Below are positions 1 to 8,711 of a stretch of 64,000 nt of DNA, in pieces. Location of the stretch: positions 1 through 64,000 of the forward strand of contig NZ_LGEA01000107.1 of assembly GCF_001280065.1 (NCBI RefSeq), given 5' to 3'. Origin of the DNA: Streptomyces sp. NRRL B-1140. GTDB lineage: Bacteria > Actinomycetota > Actinomycetes > Streptomycetales > Streptomycetaceae. Position 1 is the first letter of the stretch; each line of letters opens with the position of its first letter. The position numbers and the translations under genes were made by a program. The notes under the pieces were generated by a model. That model did no database searches. It was given only the letters and a program-made list of their open reading frames with translations, and was not told the origin of the DNA.

Positions 1-201
1 CAGGCCGAGTTCCTCATTGGCCAGGGCAGCGGCCTCCTTCACCGCGGCAAGGGCATCGATCAGATGCGGGTAGGCGGAGATCGGCATGCCCGTGATGGGG
101 AAGTTCTCCGTGGCCCGCAGGGTGTGCACACCCCAGTAGGCATCGGCGGGAACGTCACGGTCACCGAGCAGATCGTGCTCGGAGCGGGTGGCGGCGGTCA
201 T
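1..201 (-). CDS. aspA: Aspartate ammonia-lyase (aspartase), N-terminal part
   Basis: Cytosolic enzyme that deaminates L-aspartate to fumarate and ammonia. Only the first 67 residues lie in the window; the gene runs off the left edge. The N-terminus ([20 protein letters not shown], followed by a TENFPITG stretch) is the typical opening of the aspartase/fumarase superfamily, and the DAYWGVHT block is characteristic of aspartases. It starts at the ATG ending at 201. It is the last visible gene of a minus-strand run (regulator, permease, asparaginase, aspartase) and would take the aspartate made by the upstream asparaginase. Family assignment is strong; catalytic residues are outside the window. 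Confidence 0.88.
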   Translation of the reverse strand, partial: MTAATRSEHDLLGDRDVPADAYWGVHTLRATENFPITGMPISAYPHLIDALAAVKEAAALANEELGL

Positions 202-253
202 GAGGGTGAGGATCCTCTTTCTCAGGGAAGTGAGGGTGGGTGTGCGCCCCTTC

Positions 254-294
254 AGGGGCGCGGGAACTGCGCGATCAGCCACAGGGGCGCCGCA
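254..294 (+). repeat. Dispersed Streptomyces intergenic repeat, copy 1
   Basis: About 41 bp (starts AGGGGCGCGGGAACTGCGCG, ends GGCGCCGCAG) lying between the asparaginase and aspartase genes. It matches 3593-3635 with few differences and the same orientation. I recognise the GGGGCGCGGGGAACTGCGCGA core as a sequence common between Streptomyces genes; its function is unknown. Confidence 0.6.
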
Positions 295-323
295 GCCGCC
301 GGACGGAAGAACCCGGCACGCGT

Positions 324-1340
324 TCAGGCGCGGGCCGCACCGGCGACCGGCTGCAGCGAACGAACGGGCCGCACACGCCCGACCTCCCGCCCACCACCGA
401 GCAGCGGCTCACCCGCGAACTCGGTGAGCAGCTCCGGGTCGACGCCCGCCCGGGCCAGTGCGGCGGCGGTCACCGGCACGCGCGCCCGGTTCGCGCCGTC
501 CGCGATCTTCACCGCGACGGCTCGCCCGTCGGCCAGAGCGGCGACCTGCACGCCCTCGAAGCCGTCCTTGGTGAGCAGTCCCGGCACGGCCCGCATCAAC
601 GCGGCGACGTCCCGGCCGGAGCCGGAGGCCATCTCGGCGTGCTCGCGCATCGCGTCGGCGACCCGGGCCTCGGGCGTGCCCGGCGCGGCGGTGGTGATCC
701 GGGCGGCGGCCCGGGCCAGTCCGTGCAGGGAAAGGGAGAACAAGGGCGCCCCGCAGCCGTCGACGGTGACGCCGGCGATGCGCTGCCCGGTGAGGTCCTC
801 GACAATCTCGGCGATGGCCTGCTGGAGCGGGTGGCCGGGGTCGAGGTAGTCCTCCAGGGGCCAGCCGTTGAGGGCGCAGGTGTAGAGCATGGCCGCGTGC
901 TTTCCGGAACAGTTCTGGGCGAGCCGTGAGGGCAGTCGGCCCTCACGCACCCAGGAATCCCGGACGACCGGGTCGAACGGCAGATCAGGCACGTTGCGCA
1001 GGTGGTCCTCGGTGAGCCCGGCGAGTTCGAGGATGCGCCGGGCCCCGGCGAGGTGGCGTTCCTCGCCGGAGTGGCTGGCGGCCGTCAGTGACAGCAGCTC
1101 GCCGTCGAGCGGCAGCCCGGCCCGGGCCATGGCCACGGCCTGCACGGGCTTGATCGCGGAGCGGGGGTAGAAGGCGGCCTCGATGTCTCCGATCCGGAGC
1201 CGGACCTCTCCGTCGGCGTCGAGGACGACGACGGAGCCGTAGTGGATGCCTTCGACGATTCCGCCGCGTACGAGGTGGGCGACGGGGGCGTGGAGGGGTT
1301 CGCGGACAAGGGGTGCGTCCGCGAGAGAACTGCTGAACAT
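324..1340 (-). CDS. L-asparaginase, type II-like (PF06089 family)
   Basis: Hydrolyses L-asparagine to aspartate and ammonia. 338 residues. Family signatures are the N-terminal [15 protein letters not shown] segment, the [14 protein letters not shown] block with the conserved S/K pair, and the [10 protein letters not shown] motif near residue 145. This is the thermolabile-type asparaginase family common in actinobacteria and rhizobia, unrelated to E. coli AnsA/AnsB. The ATG at 1340 was chosen because translation from further upstream would run into the permease gene. It lies 32 bp downstream of the permease, probably in the same transcript. No signal peptide is visible, so it should act in the cytoplasm on imported asparagine. 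Confidence 0.86.
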   Translation of the reverse strand: MFSSSLADAPLVREPLHAPVAHLVRGGIVEGIHYGSVVVLDADGEVRLRIGDIEAAFYPRSAIKPVQAVAMARAGLPLDGELLSLTAASHSGEERHLAGARRILELAGLTEDHLRNVPDLPFDPVVRDSWVREGRLPSRLAQNCSGKHAAMLYTCALNGWPLEDYLDPGHPLQQAIAEIVEDLTGQRIAGVTVDGCGAPLFSLSLHGLARAAARITTAAPGTPEARVADAMREHAEMASGSGRDVAALMRAVPGLLTKDGFEGVQVAALADGRAVAVKIADGANRARVPVTAAALARAGVDPELLTEFAGEPLLGGGREVGRVRPVRSLQPVAGAARA

Positions 1341-1372
1341 CACTGCCTGCTTCTCAGGGAGCGACGCGTTGC

Positions 1373-2815
1373 TCACGCGTCGGCTCCGGTGGTGGACTTG
1401 CTTGCGGTACGGCCGCGGATGGCGAACCATCCGGCGACCAGGGCCCCGACGATCAGCGGCAGGCACAGCACGGTGGTGCGGCCCGCGCCGCCGTCGGCGT
1501 ACATGAGGACCAGGACGGAGGCGAGGAACGCCAGCGTCACGATCTCGGTCCAGGGGGAGCCCGGGAGCCGGTAGCCCGGGCGGGTCAGCTCACCCCGCTG
1601 CGTCTTCTGCCAGAAGAGCAGGTGACAGATCATGATCATGCCCCAGGTGGCGAGGATGCCGATGGCCGCGAAGTTGAGCACGATCTCGAAGGCGTCGGCG
1701 GGCACCACGAAGTTGAGTCCGACGCCCAGCACGCAGATGCCGCTGGTGAGCAGGATGCCGCCGTAGGGCACCTGGCTGCGGCTCATCACGGAGGTGAACT
1801 TGGGCGCGGACCCGGACATGGCCATGGAGCGCAGGATGCGGCCGGTGGAGTACAAGCCGGAGTTGAGCGAGGACATGGCCGCGGTCAGGACGACCAGGTT
1901 CATCACGCCGCCCGCGGCGGGGATGCCGATGTTGGACAGGACGGTGACGAAGGGGCTCTCGCCGGCGGTGTACTTGTTCCAGGGCAGCAGCATCGACAGC
2001 AGGACGACCGAGCCGACGTAGAAGAGGCCCACCCGCCACATGATCGAGTTGATCGCCTTCGGCATGATCTTCTCGGGGTTCTCGGTCTCACCCGCGGCGA
2101 CACCGACCAGCTCGACGGAGGCGTAGGCGAAGACGACGCCCTGGATGATCAGCAGCATGGGCAGCAGGCCGTGCGGGAAGACGCCGCCGTTGTCGCTGAT
2201 GAGGGACGGGCCCGGGCTGTGGCCGTCGACGGGGTGCTGGGTGACCAGCAGGAAGATGCCGATGCACATGAAGACGACCAGGGCGCTGACCTTGACGATC
2301 GCGAACCAGAACTCCAGCTCGCCGAAGATCTTCACCGAGATCAGGTTCACGGTGAGCACCACGGCCAGCGCGATCAGTGCGATGACCCACTGCGGGATGT
2401 CGGAGAACATGCCCCAGTAGTGGGTGTAGGTGGCGACGGCGGTGATGTCGGCGATGCCGGTGGTCGCCCAGTTGAGGAAGTACATCCAGCCCGCCGTGTA
2501 GGCGCCCTTCTCCCCCATGAACTCACGGGCGTAGGAGACGAAGGCGCCCGAGGAGGGCCGGTACAGCACCAGTTCGCCGAGGGCGCGCACCACGAGGAAG
2601 GCGAAGAGGCCGCAGACCGCGTAGGCGACGAAGAGGGACGGGCCGGCGTCGGCGAGACGGCCGCCCGCGCCGAGGAACAGGCCGGTGCCGATGGCACCGC
2701 CGATGGCGATCATGTTGACGTGCCGGGACTTCAAGGACTTGCTGTAGCCCGCGTCTCCGGCATCGACATGGATGGAACGTTTCTGCACATCGTCGTGCAG
2801 GGACTGCTCGCTCAC
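1373..2815 (-). CDS. ansP: L-asparagine permease (APC superfamily)
   Basis: Inner-membrane amino-acid/proton symporter, 480 residues, about 12 hydrophobic segments. The N-terminal [20 protein letters not shown] is the hallmark of the amino acid transporter (AAT) subfamily, and the sequence resembles AnsP. It starts at GTG 2815, overlapping the stop of the GntR regulator gene by four bases (GTGA), so the two are translationally coupled. The adjacent asparaginase and aspartase make asparagine the likely substrate; other neutral amino acids cannot be excluded from sequence alone. Confidence 0.86.
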   Translation of the reverse strand: MSEQSLHDDVQKRSIHVDAGDAGYSKSLKSRHVNMIAIGGAIGTGLFLGAGGRLADAGPSLFVAYAVCGLFAFLVVRALGELVLYRPSSGAFVSYAREFMGEKGAYTAGWMYFLNWATTGIADITAVATYTHYWGMFSDIPQWVIALIALAVVLTVNLISVKIFGELEFWFAIVKVSALVVFMCIGIFLLVTQHPVDGHSPGPSLISDNGGVFPHGLLPMLLIIQGVVFAYASVELVGVAAGETENPEKIMPKAINSIMWRVGLFYVGSVVLLSMLLPWNKYTAGESPFVTVLSNIGIPAAGGVMNLVVLTAAMSSLNSGLYSTGRILRSMAMSGSAPKFTSVMSRSQVPYGGILLTSGICVLGVGLNFVVPADAFEIVLNFAAIGILATWGMIMICHLLFWQKTQRGELTRPGYRLPGSPWTEIVTLAFLASVLVLMYADGGAGRTTVLCLPLIVGALVAGWFAIRGRTASKSTTGADA

Positions 2816-3543
2816 GCCTCGGTTCCGCCTTCCGTGGGGATGTCCGTGCGCGAGGAGCGCACGATGTCGGTGAGGGTGGTCTCGACGCGGTCGAGGTGGT
2901 GGGCCATGGCCTCCACCGCGTCGTTCTCGGAACCGTCGGTCAGCGCCTCGACGATCGCCCGGTGCTCGCGGTTGGACTGCTCGCGCCGGCCGCCCAGCTC
3001 GTTGAGGAAGGCGGACTGGCGGGCCAGCGCGTCCCGGATCTCCTCGATGACCCGGCGGAAGACCGGGTTCTGAGCGGCCTCGGCCACGGCGAGATGGAAC
3101 AGCGTGTCCATGGCGACCCACGCGGTGGTGTCCGTCTCCCGCTCCATCCGGTCCAGGAGGTGGGCCAGGTGGTCGAGGTTCTCCGGGGTGCGGCGCCGGG
3201 CCGCGTACCCGGCGACCGGGATCTCGACGTGGCGGCGCACCTCCAGCAGGTCGCTCGCGGAGTAGTCGCCGAAGGTGGGGTCCTCGACGGTACTGGCGAC
3301 GACGAAGGTGCCCTTTCCGGTCCGGGACACGGTCAGGCCCATGGTCTGCAGCGCCCGCAGCGCCTCGCGCAGCACGGGCCGCGAGACCTCCAGGGTGCGG
3401 CACAGCTCCGCCTCGGAGGGGAGCTTGTCGCCGATGGCGTACTCGCCCCGCTCGATGGCGCCGCGCAGGTACGCCAGCACCGCTTCCATGGCACTGACAC
3501 GACGCACAGGCTGTCCGGCTGTCCGGCTGTCTGACAGGTTCAC
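2812..3543 (-). CDS. GntR/FadR-family (FCD) transcriptional regulator
   Basis: DNA-binding regulator, 243 residues. The N-terminal winged helix ([20 protein letters not shown], then [13 protein letters not shown]) is followed by an FCD ligand-binding domain with conserved basic and histidine positions. First gene of the asparagine operon, so it probably autoregulates and controls the permease, asparaginase and aspartase in response to asparagine or aspartate (inference). Start is GTG 3543; an internal ATG at 3489 is possible and would leave the CTGTC-T-GACAG palindrome (3527-3537) in the leader. Confidence 0.82.
   Translation of the reverse strand: MNLSDSRTAGQPVRRVSAMEAVLAYLRGAIERGEYAIGDKLPSEAELCRTLEVSRPVLREALRALQTMGLTVSRTGKGTFVVASTVEDPTFGDYSASDLLEVRRHVEIPVAGYAARRRTPENLDHLAHLLDRMERETDTTAWVAMDTLFHLAVAEAAQNPVFRRVIEEIRDALARQSAFLNELGGRREQSNREHRAIVEALTDGSENDAVEAMAHHLDRVETTLTDIVRSSRTDIPTEGGTEA
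3527..3537. promoter_or_regulatory. Short palindrome at the start of the GntR operon
   Basis: CTGTCTGACAG is a perfect 5-1-5 palindrome next to two further CCGGCTGT units. GntR/FCD regulators bind short TGT-N-ACA-like palindromes near their own starts, so this could be the autoregulatory site. It lies inside the coding region if GTG 3543 is the true start. Low confidence. Confidence 0.3.
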
Positions 3544-3592
3544 GGGAGAGATACTCCGGGCCGACGGCTCAAGCTGTCAAGGGGTGTCCCAA

Positions 3593-3635
3593 AGGGGCGC
3601 GGGGAACCGCGCGACCAGCCACGACGGCGCCGCAG
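3593..3635 (+). repeat. Dispersed Streptomyces intergenic repeat, copy 2
   Basis: About 43 bp in the 121-bp gap between the GntR operon and uppP, closely matching 254-294 in the same orientation (core GGGGCGCGGGGAACCGCGCG). The following CACACGACGGCGCC unit is itself partly duplicated up to 3664. No coding content. Confidence 0.6.
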
Positions 3636-3664
3636 GCACACGACGGCGCCCCCCGGCACACGAC

Positions 3665-4501
3665 TCAGCTGTGCAGCACACCCGCCCCCAGCAGCCCGAA
3701 CAGCAGCACTCCCACCACGATCCGGTAGATCACGAAGGCGTTGAAGGAGTGCTTGGCGACGAACTTCAGCAACCAGGCGATGGAGGCGTAGGCCACGACA
3801 AAGGAGACGACCGTGCCGACGGCCAGCGGCGCCGCGCCCACCCCTGCGCCCAGGGCGTCCTTGAGCTCGTACAGGCCGGCACCGGTGAGCGCGGGGATGC
3901 CGAGGAAGAAGGAGAGCCGGGTGGCGGCGACGCGGTCCAGATCGAGGATCAGCGCGGTGGACATGGTGGCCCCGGAGCGGGAGAAGCCGGGGAAGAGCAG
4001 GGCGAGGATCTGGGAGCTGCCCACCAGCATCGCGTCCTTGAAGGAGGTGTCGTCCTCCCCACGCTTGTGCCGGCCCATCTGGTCCGCCGCCCACATCACG
4101 CCGCTGCCGACGATCAGCGAGCCGGCGACCACCCACAGCGAGGCGAGGGGGCCCTCGATGAGCGGCTTGGCGGCGAGTCCGACGGCGACGATCGGGATCG
4201 TCGCACAGATCACCCACCAGGCGAACTGGTAGTCGTGGTGGTACCGCTCCTCGCGGTCGCGCAGGCCCCTCCCCCAGGCGGAGACGATCCGCACGATGTC
4301 TTTGAAGAAGTACACGAGCACCGCGGCGATCGCGCCGACCTGGATGACGGCCGAGAACCCGACCACCGCGTCGTCGTCGACGGGGATGCCCATCAGGCCC
4401 TCGACGATCTTCAGATGGCCGGTGGAGGAGACGGGCAGGAACTCGGTCACCCCCTCGACGGCTCCGAGGACGACGGCCTGACCGACGCTGATGACGCTCA
4501 T
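3665..4501 (-). CDS. uppP: Undecaprenyl-diphosphatase UppP (BacA)
   Basis: Integral membrane phosphatase that recycles undecaprenyl pyrophosphate to the lipid carrier for peptidoglycan and other envelope polymers; it also contributes to bacitracin tolerance. 278 residues with about eight membrane segments. Both signatures are present: EGVTEFLPVSSTGH near residue 16 and PGFSRSGAT near residue 170. Length is normal. It stands alone on the minus strand, 81 bp downstream of a crcB gene. Confidence 0.95.
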   Translation of the reverse strand: MSVISVGQAVVLGAVEGVTEFLPVSSTGHLKIVEGLMGIPVDDDAVVGFSAVIQVGAIAAVLVYFFKDIVRIVSAWGRGLRDREERYHHDYQFAWWVICATIPIVAVGLAAKPLIEGPLASLWVVAGSLIVGSGVMWAADQMGRHKRGEDDTSFKDAMLVGSSQILALLFPGFSRSGATMSTALILDLDRVAATRLSFFLGIPALTGAGLYELKDALGAGVGAAPLAVGTVVSFVVAYASIAWLLKFVAKHSFNAFVIYRIVVGVLLFGLLGAGVLHS

Positions 4502-4582
4502 GGGATCCAGTTCTGCTCGGGGGCGGGAGCGGAGGGGACCGTCTTACTACACCCGGACGAGAACGAAGCTCATGGACGCGCC

Positions 4583-4930
4583 TCACATACGCGCCAGTGC
4601 CGCCCCCGCGAAGGCCGCGGCAAGGCCGGCCACCACGGTGACGCCGACGTTGAGGGCCGCCTGGAGACGCGCACCGGTCTCCACCAGCCGCAGCGTCTCG
4701 TAGGAGAACGTCGAGTAGGTCGTCAGGGCCCCGCACAGGCCGGTGCCGAGCAGCAGCTGGAGGTGGGTGGCGGCTCCGGTGAGCAGGCCGAGGACCAGGG
4801 AGCCGGTGACGTTGACCGTGAAGGTGCCCCAGGGGAAGACCGAGTCGTGGCGCGCCTGGACCGCCCGGTCGGTGAGGTAGCGCAGCGGGGCGCCCACCAT
4901 CGCGCCGCAGACGACCAGCAGCCAGTTCAC
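4583..4930 (-). CDS. crcB: Fluoride channel subunit CrcB/Fluc
   Basis: Small four-helix membrane protein that exports fluoride. 115 residues. Family motifs are [10 protein letters not shown] at the N-terminus, [15 protein letters not shown] in helix 2 and [12 protein letters not shown] in helix 3. Its start overlaps the DUF190 stop by four bases. A second crcB lies upstream in the same operon; paired crcB genes in actinobacteria usually form a heterodimeric channel. That pairing is inferred from context. Confidence 0.92.
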   Translation of the reverse strand: MNWLLVVCGAMVGAPLRYLTDRAVQARHDSVFPWGTFTVNVTGSLVLGLLTGAATHLQLLLGTGLCGALTTYSTFSYETLRLVETGARLQAALNVGVTVVAGLAAAFAGAALARM

Positions 4931-5307
4931 AACGACCTCTTACCCTTCTCGCCCGTTGTGCCCGGATCGTCCCCGCGTCCGGCGTACCGGATCACTTCGC
5001 AGTCGTCGAGGGTGACGAGTCCCTCGGTGACGATGTCGTCGAGGTGCGGAAGGAAGGCACGCACGCGTGGCTCGGTGTCGACGATCACCACGGCCACCGG
5101 CAGGTCCTCGCTCAGGGAGAGCAGCCGCGAGGTGTGGATCAGGGAGGAGGCGCCGAAGCCCTCGATGCCGCGGAAGACGCTCGCACCCGCGAGGCCCGCC
5201 GCGTGGGCCCGGTGGACGATCTCCGAGTACAGCGGCTTGTGGTGCCAGGTGTCGCTCTCGCCGATGAAGACGGTCAGACGCAGTGCCCTGCCGGTGAGCC
5301 TCGTCAT
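4927..5307 (-). CDS. DUF190-family protein between the two crcB genes
   Basis: 126-residue soluble protein. The opening [20 protein letters not shown] and the [15 protein letters not shown] block are typical of DUF190, a small alpha/beta fold resembling PII-type signalling proteins. It overlaps both flanking crcB genes by four bases (ATGA at 4927-4930 and 5304-5307), so all three are translationally coupled. A regulatory or accessory role for the fluoride channel is suggested by context only. Start chosen at ATG 5307 from the overlap. Confidence 0.82.
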   Translation of the reverse strand: MTRLTGRALRLTVFIGESDTWHHKPLYSEIVHRAHAAGLAGASVFRGIEGFGASSLIHTSRLLSLSEDLPVAVVIVDTEPRVRAFLPHLDDIVTEGLVTLDDCEVIRYAGRGDDPGTTGEKGKRSL

Positions 5308-5759
5308 CGTTGCCTCCCTTTCAGGACGCGGCGGGTGGCGCCGGCCGCGAGCCACACCGCCGTGAGGGCCGCGAGCGGGGTCGCGACGAGGTAGGCCAGT
5401 CCGGGGCCGGCCTGGCCGGCGTCGAGGAGTCTTCGGATGTCGACGGCGTACGTCGAGAAGGTGGTGAAGCCGCCGAGGACGCCGGTGCCGAAGAAGGGGC
5501 GGACGAGGGGGTGGGCGGAGCGGACCTCGGTGATGATCACCATGAACACGCCGATCACGGCGCAGCCGGCGATGTTGACCCAGAGGGTCGTCCAGGGGAA
5601 GCCGCCCGCGGGCGTGGGCCACCCGAGGGAGGCGGCGTAGCGGACGGCCGCCCCCGCCGCCCCGCCGAGCGCCACGGCCCCGACGACGGGTGCCTGGGCT
5701 CGCCACGAGGGCTGCCGCGGGCTGGAAGCCCGCACGCGGAGGCTCTCGGGGGATGTCAT
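5304..5759 (-). CDS. crcB: Fluoride channel subunit CrcB/Fluc (second copy)
   Basis: 151 residues with four membrane helices and an extended basic N-terminus. Conserved segments are [29 protein letters not shown] and [13 protein letters not shown]. It is the first gene of the crcB-DUF190-crcB operon. ATG 5759 was preferred because upstream in-frame codons are arginine- and proline-rich and unlike the family. I looked for a fluoride riboswitch upstream and found none. Confidence 0.9.
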   Translation of the reverse strand: MTSPESLRVRASSPRQPSWRAQAPVVGAVALGGAAGAAVRYAASLGWPTPAGGFPWTTLWVNIAGCAVIGVFMVIITEVRSAHPLVRPFFGTGVLGGFTTFSTYAVDIRRLLDAGQAGPGLAYLVATPLAALTAVWLAAGATRRVLKGRQR

Positions 5760-6189
5760 CGGGATGTGTCTCCTACTCGCCGGGAGCCCGGGGTCGTGCG
5801 GGCGCGTGCCGTCGCAAGTAGGGACCGTTGGCGGCGTCCTTGCCGCGGTTCGGGTACGGCGGGCCCCACCGCCGCGCCGCGACAGGTCGCGGCCGGGATT
5901 CAGATTAACCCCGGGGCTCGGTGTGGTCACTCCGAGGCGGTGGAGATCACTGCGGGGCGGGCGGTGCGGTCACTTCGGCGCGGACGATGCGGGTCTCGCT
6001 CAGGGCGGGGGCTCGCGGCCCACCACGCCCCGTACCCGGATGCTGCCGCTTCGGATCACCCGGGACGGGCGGGGTCACGGCCCCCGTTCCCGGATGCTGC
6101 CGCTGCGGATCACTCGGAGCGGGTGGCTCTCGGAGCGCGACACCCCCGTACCCGGACGCTGCCGCTGCCGCTGCCGCTGCCGCTGCAGA
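5760..6189. other. 430-bp non-coding region upstream of crcB
   Basis: No supported gene. The part next to crcB should hold the promoter of the fluoride-channel operon, but I cannot assign -35 and -10 boxes. The part from about 5925 onward is degenerate repeats that continue into the 3' end of the strictosidine-synthase-like gene (see the repeat entry). Confidence 0.6.
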
Positions 6190-6240
6190 TCACCCGAGGG
6201 CGGGTCGCTCGCAGATTGCCACCCCCCGTTCCCAGACGCT
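5925..6240. repeat. Degenerate tandem copies of the adjacent gene's 3' end
   Basis: A plus-strand unit, roughly CCCCCGTACCCGGATGCTGC then CGCTNCGGATCAC, recurs at about 6028-6059, 6081-6113 and 6143-6193, with a partial copy at 6223-6240. The partial copy and the 6188 GATCAC lie inside the last codons and stop of the gene ending at 6190. Weaker (G)GTCAC/GATCAC copies lie at 5925, 5945 and 5968. The 6143 unit also carries a slipped run of GCTGCC hexamers. The coding tail appears to have been copied outward past its own stop codon. Confidence 0.65.
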
Positions 6241-7170
6241 CCCGAGGACCAGGTGCCCGCCCGCTTCGCAGACGCTGGTGGGCATGCGGTAGCCGGAGCG
6301 GCGGCGGGTGAGGTGATGGACGACGCGGCCCTCGTCGTCGAACGCCTGCAGGGCGACCGTGCCGGTGGGGCGGAACGGGGCGCGTACGGCGACACGCGCG
6401 GCGGCGGCCCGGAGGCCCGGCGCGCTGCGGTGAAGCAGGGCGAGAGGCGGGACGCGGGGCCCGGCCAGCGCGACCCAGATCGGTCCGTCGGGCGCGCCGC
6501 GCCAGAGGTTGTCGGGCATGCCGGGGAGATTCTCGGCGAACGGTTCGCTCCGCCCGGCCCGCGGCCCGGTGAGCCAATGGCGCAGAAGCCGGCAGGCGCC
6601 GGTCTCCGCGACGATCAGGAAGGACTCGTCGGCACCGACGGCGACCCCGTTGGCGAACTGCAGTCCGTCCAGCACGACTTCGGGTGTGTCGGCGCCGGGG
6701 GCGAGCCGCAGCAGCCGTCCCGTCCCGGTGTGTTCGACGATGTCGCCGATCCAGTGCTCCAGGGGGTAACGGCGGCTGGAGACGGTGAAGTAGACGCTGC
6801 CGTCGGAGAGGGACACGACGTTGCTGCAGAACCGCAGCGGCTCTCCCGCCGCCGAGTCGGCGAGGATCCGCACCGTGCCGTCGCCGGTGCCGACGCGCAG
6901 CAGTCCGCGCTCGGCGTCGCACACCAACAGGTCGCCGTCCGGGAGGAGTTCGAGCCCGAGCGGCCTGCCACCGGTCTCGGCGAGCACCTCGACGCGGGCC
7001 GCGACCGGATCGGCGAGGGCGTCGAGCCGCAGGATGCGACCGTCCGCGACGCCGGTGAGGACCCGGCCGCGAGGGTCGGCGATCACGTCCTCGGGGCCGG
7101 GGCCCACCGCGATGTAGTGGCGGGGGACGAGTGCTGTGGGACGGTCCATGGCGCGCGTATCCTTCATCAT
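6190..7170 (-). CDS. SMP-30/strictosidine synthase-like lactonase
   Basis: 326-residue predicted six-bladed beta-propeller hydrolase. The segment LQFANGVAVGADESFLIVAE is the conserved core of the strictosidine-synthase/adipocyte-membrane-protein branch of the SMP-30/gluconolactonase superfamily, and it is followed by NLPGMPDNLWRG. Several blades show DG-[LV]-x-V repeats. The substrate is unknown; relatives hydrolyse lactones. No signal peptide is seen. It lies 27 bp downstream of a small ArsR-type regulator on the same strand. Its last codons and stop belong to the degenerate repeat array 5925-6240. Confidence 0.75.
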   Translation of the reverse strand: MMKDTRAMDRPTALVPRHYIAVGPGPEDVIADPRGRVLTGVADGRILRLDALADPVAARVEVLAETGGRPLGLELLPDGDLLVCDAERGLLRVGTGDGTVRILADSAAGEPLRFCSNVVSLSDGSVYFTVSSRRYPLEHWIGDIVEHTGTGRLLRLAPGADTPEVVLDGLQFANGVAVGADESFLIVAETGACRLLRHWLTGPRAGRSEPFAENLPGMPDNLWRGAPDGPIWVALAGPRVPPLALLHRSAPGLRAAAARVAVRAPFRPTGTVALQAFDDEGRVVHHLTRRRSGYRMPTSVCEAGGHLVLGSVWERGVAICERPALG

Positions 7171-7197
7171 CGGGGGCGATGCCGCGGTACGGGTCGC

Positions 7198-7455
7198 CTA
7201 CCAGCCCTTCTCGAACATCCGGGCGACCTCGGCGATCCGCATGTCGTCCCGGTGGTAGCGCACACGGCCCGCGGACCTGCTGGTGCGCAGCATGCCGGTG
7301 GCCTCCAGCAGCCGGAGATGACTGACGGCGACCGGGCGCGGTATGGAGAACCGCTCGGCGACGGCATCCGCGGTGACACCGTCCGCCGCGGGGCCGGGTT
7401 CCTTCATCCAGGCCAGGATGCGCAGCCGCGTCTCGCCCGTGGGAGTCCTCAGCAT
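7198..7455 (-). CDS. Small ArsR-type winged-helix regulator
   Basis: 85 residues, shorter than most ArsR proteins (about 100). The helix-turn-helix reads ADAVAERFSIPRPVAVSHLR, followed by LLEATGMLRTSRSAGRVRYH, the wing. No metal-binding ELCVCDL motif is present, so it probably does not sense a metal. It immediately precedes the lactonase-like gene and probably controls it. Divergent from the LacI gene at 7625, with a 169-bp shared promoter region. Confidence 0.75.
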   Translation of the reverse strand: MLRTPTGETRLRILAWMKEPGPAADGVTADAVAERFSIPRPVAVSHLRLLEATGMLRTSRSAGRVRYHRDDMRIAEVARMFEKGW

Positions 7456-7624
7456 GTCGTGCCCCTGCCTCGCGGCTTCGCCCTCTCACCGCGCCTTCCC
7501 CCACTGTCTCGCAGGCGACGCCGCGCTGTCCGGCAGTCGGCATCGTATGACCGATACCGAACTGCCGTGACACGCCGCGGGGTTCGGATGGACAGGTGGA
7601 GGGAGGAAGAGGAGCCGTAAAGTC

Positions 7625-8656
7625 ATGACCATGAAGGCTGCGGGAGGCAGGCGCAGGCCGCCCACGATCCACGACGTGGCGCGCGAGGCGGGTGTCTCAC
7701 GCGGCACCGTGTCCCGCGTGCTCAACGGTGGCCACTACGTCAGCCCGGCCGCCCAGGAGGCGGTCAACGCGGCCATCCGGAAGACGGGTTACGTCGTCAA
7801 CCGGCACGCCCGGTCCCTGATCACCGGGCGGTCCGACTCGATCGGCTTCCTACTCACCGAGCCACAGGAGCGGTTCTTCGAGGACCCCAATTTCAACGTC
7901 CTGCTGCGTGGCTGCACCCAGGCGCTCGCGGCACACGACATCCCGCTGCTGCTGATGCTGGCGGGCACCGAAGGTGAACGGCGGCGCATCACGCGGTACA
8001 TCACCGCCGGGCACGTCGACGGGGTGCTGCTGGTCTCCAGCCGCTCCGGTGCCCCCGTGGCGGAGCGGCTGCGCGAGGCGGGGGTGCCGCTGGTCGCGTG
8101 CGGAAAGCCGGTCGGGCTGGCCTCCAAGGTCGGTTACGTGGCCGCCGACGACCGCGACGGGGCCCGCGACATGGTGCGCCACCTGTTGTCGCTGGGGCGG
8201 CGCAGGGTGGGCACGGTGACCGGGCCGCTGGACACACCCGGCGGCGTCGAGCGCCTCGCCGGTTACCAGGAGGTACTGGCGGAGGCCGGCCTGGAGTTCG
8301 ACGAGCGGCTGGTCGTCTCCGGTGACTACAGCAGGGCGAGCGGTGAGGAGGGCGCCGAGCGGCTGCTGGCACAGGCCCCGGACGCCGACGCGGTCTTCGT
8401 GGCCTCCGACCTCATGGCGCAGGGAGCGCTCACGGCGCTGCGCCGGGCCGGGCGGCGGGTGCCCCAGGACGTGGCGCTCGGCGGCTTCGACGATTCACCG
8501 GCTGCCGTGGCCTCCAGTCCCGGGCTGACGACCATCCGACAGCCCTGGGACCGCATCAGCAACGAGATGGTGCGGCTGCTCCTCGCGCAGATCGGGGGCG
8601 AGGATCCGGCGGCGGTGATCCTGCCGACGGAGCTGGTGAAGCGGGAATCCGCATAG
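7625..8656 (+). CDS. LacI-family transcriptional regulator
   Basis: 343 residues. N-terminal HTH (TIHDVAREAGVSRGTVSRVL) plus hinge (NRHARSLITGRSDSIG), then a periplasmic-binding-protein-like effector domain ending in TTIRQPWDRI and a conserved ELVKRES tail. A good AGGAG ribosome site precedes the ATG. No sugar operon is adjacent, so the target and effector are unknown; the divergent ArsR/lactonase pair is a candidate. Confidence 0.85.
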   Translation: MTMKAAGGRRRPPTIHDVAREAGVSRGTVSRVLNGGHYVSPAAQEAVNAAIRKTGYVVNRHARSLITGRSDSIGFLLTEPQERFFEDPNFNVLLRGCTQALAAHDIPLLLMLAGTEGERRRITRYITAGHVDGVLLVSSRSGAPVAERLREAGVPLVACGKPVGLASKVGYVAADDRDGARDMVRHLLSLGRRRVGTVTGPLDTPGGVERLAGYQEVLAEAGLEFDERLVVSGDYSRASGEEGAERLLAQAPDADAVFVASDLMAQGALTALRRAGRRVPQDVALGGFDDSPAAVASSPGLTTIRQPWDRISNEMVRLLLAQIGGEDPAAVILPTELVKRESA

Positions 8657-8691
8657 GAGCCGCGTATCCATGCACGGTCATTGAATCCTGC

Positions 8692-8706
8692 AACGGTGTT
8701 ACCGTT
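8692..8706. promoter_or_regulatory. Inverted repeat at the marR start
   Basis: AACGGT-GTT-ACCGTT is a perfect 6-3-6 inverted repeat ending six bases before the MarR-type ATG. MarR proteins often bind such sites over their own promoter. No Shine-Dalgarno sequence is visible in this short leader, so the mRNA may be nearly leaderless. Confidence 0.4.
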
Positions 8707-8711
8707 CCCTC

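Noticed and set aside
5760..5930. Fluoride riboswitch upstream of crcB
   Set aside because: No GGcGATGG...CTGATGaCTCCT-like pattern on the minus strand; only a general GC-rich leader.
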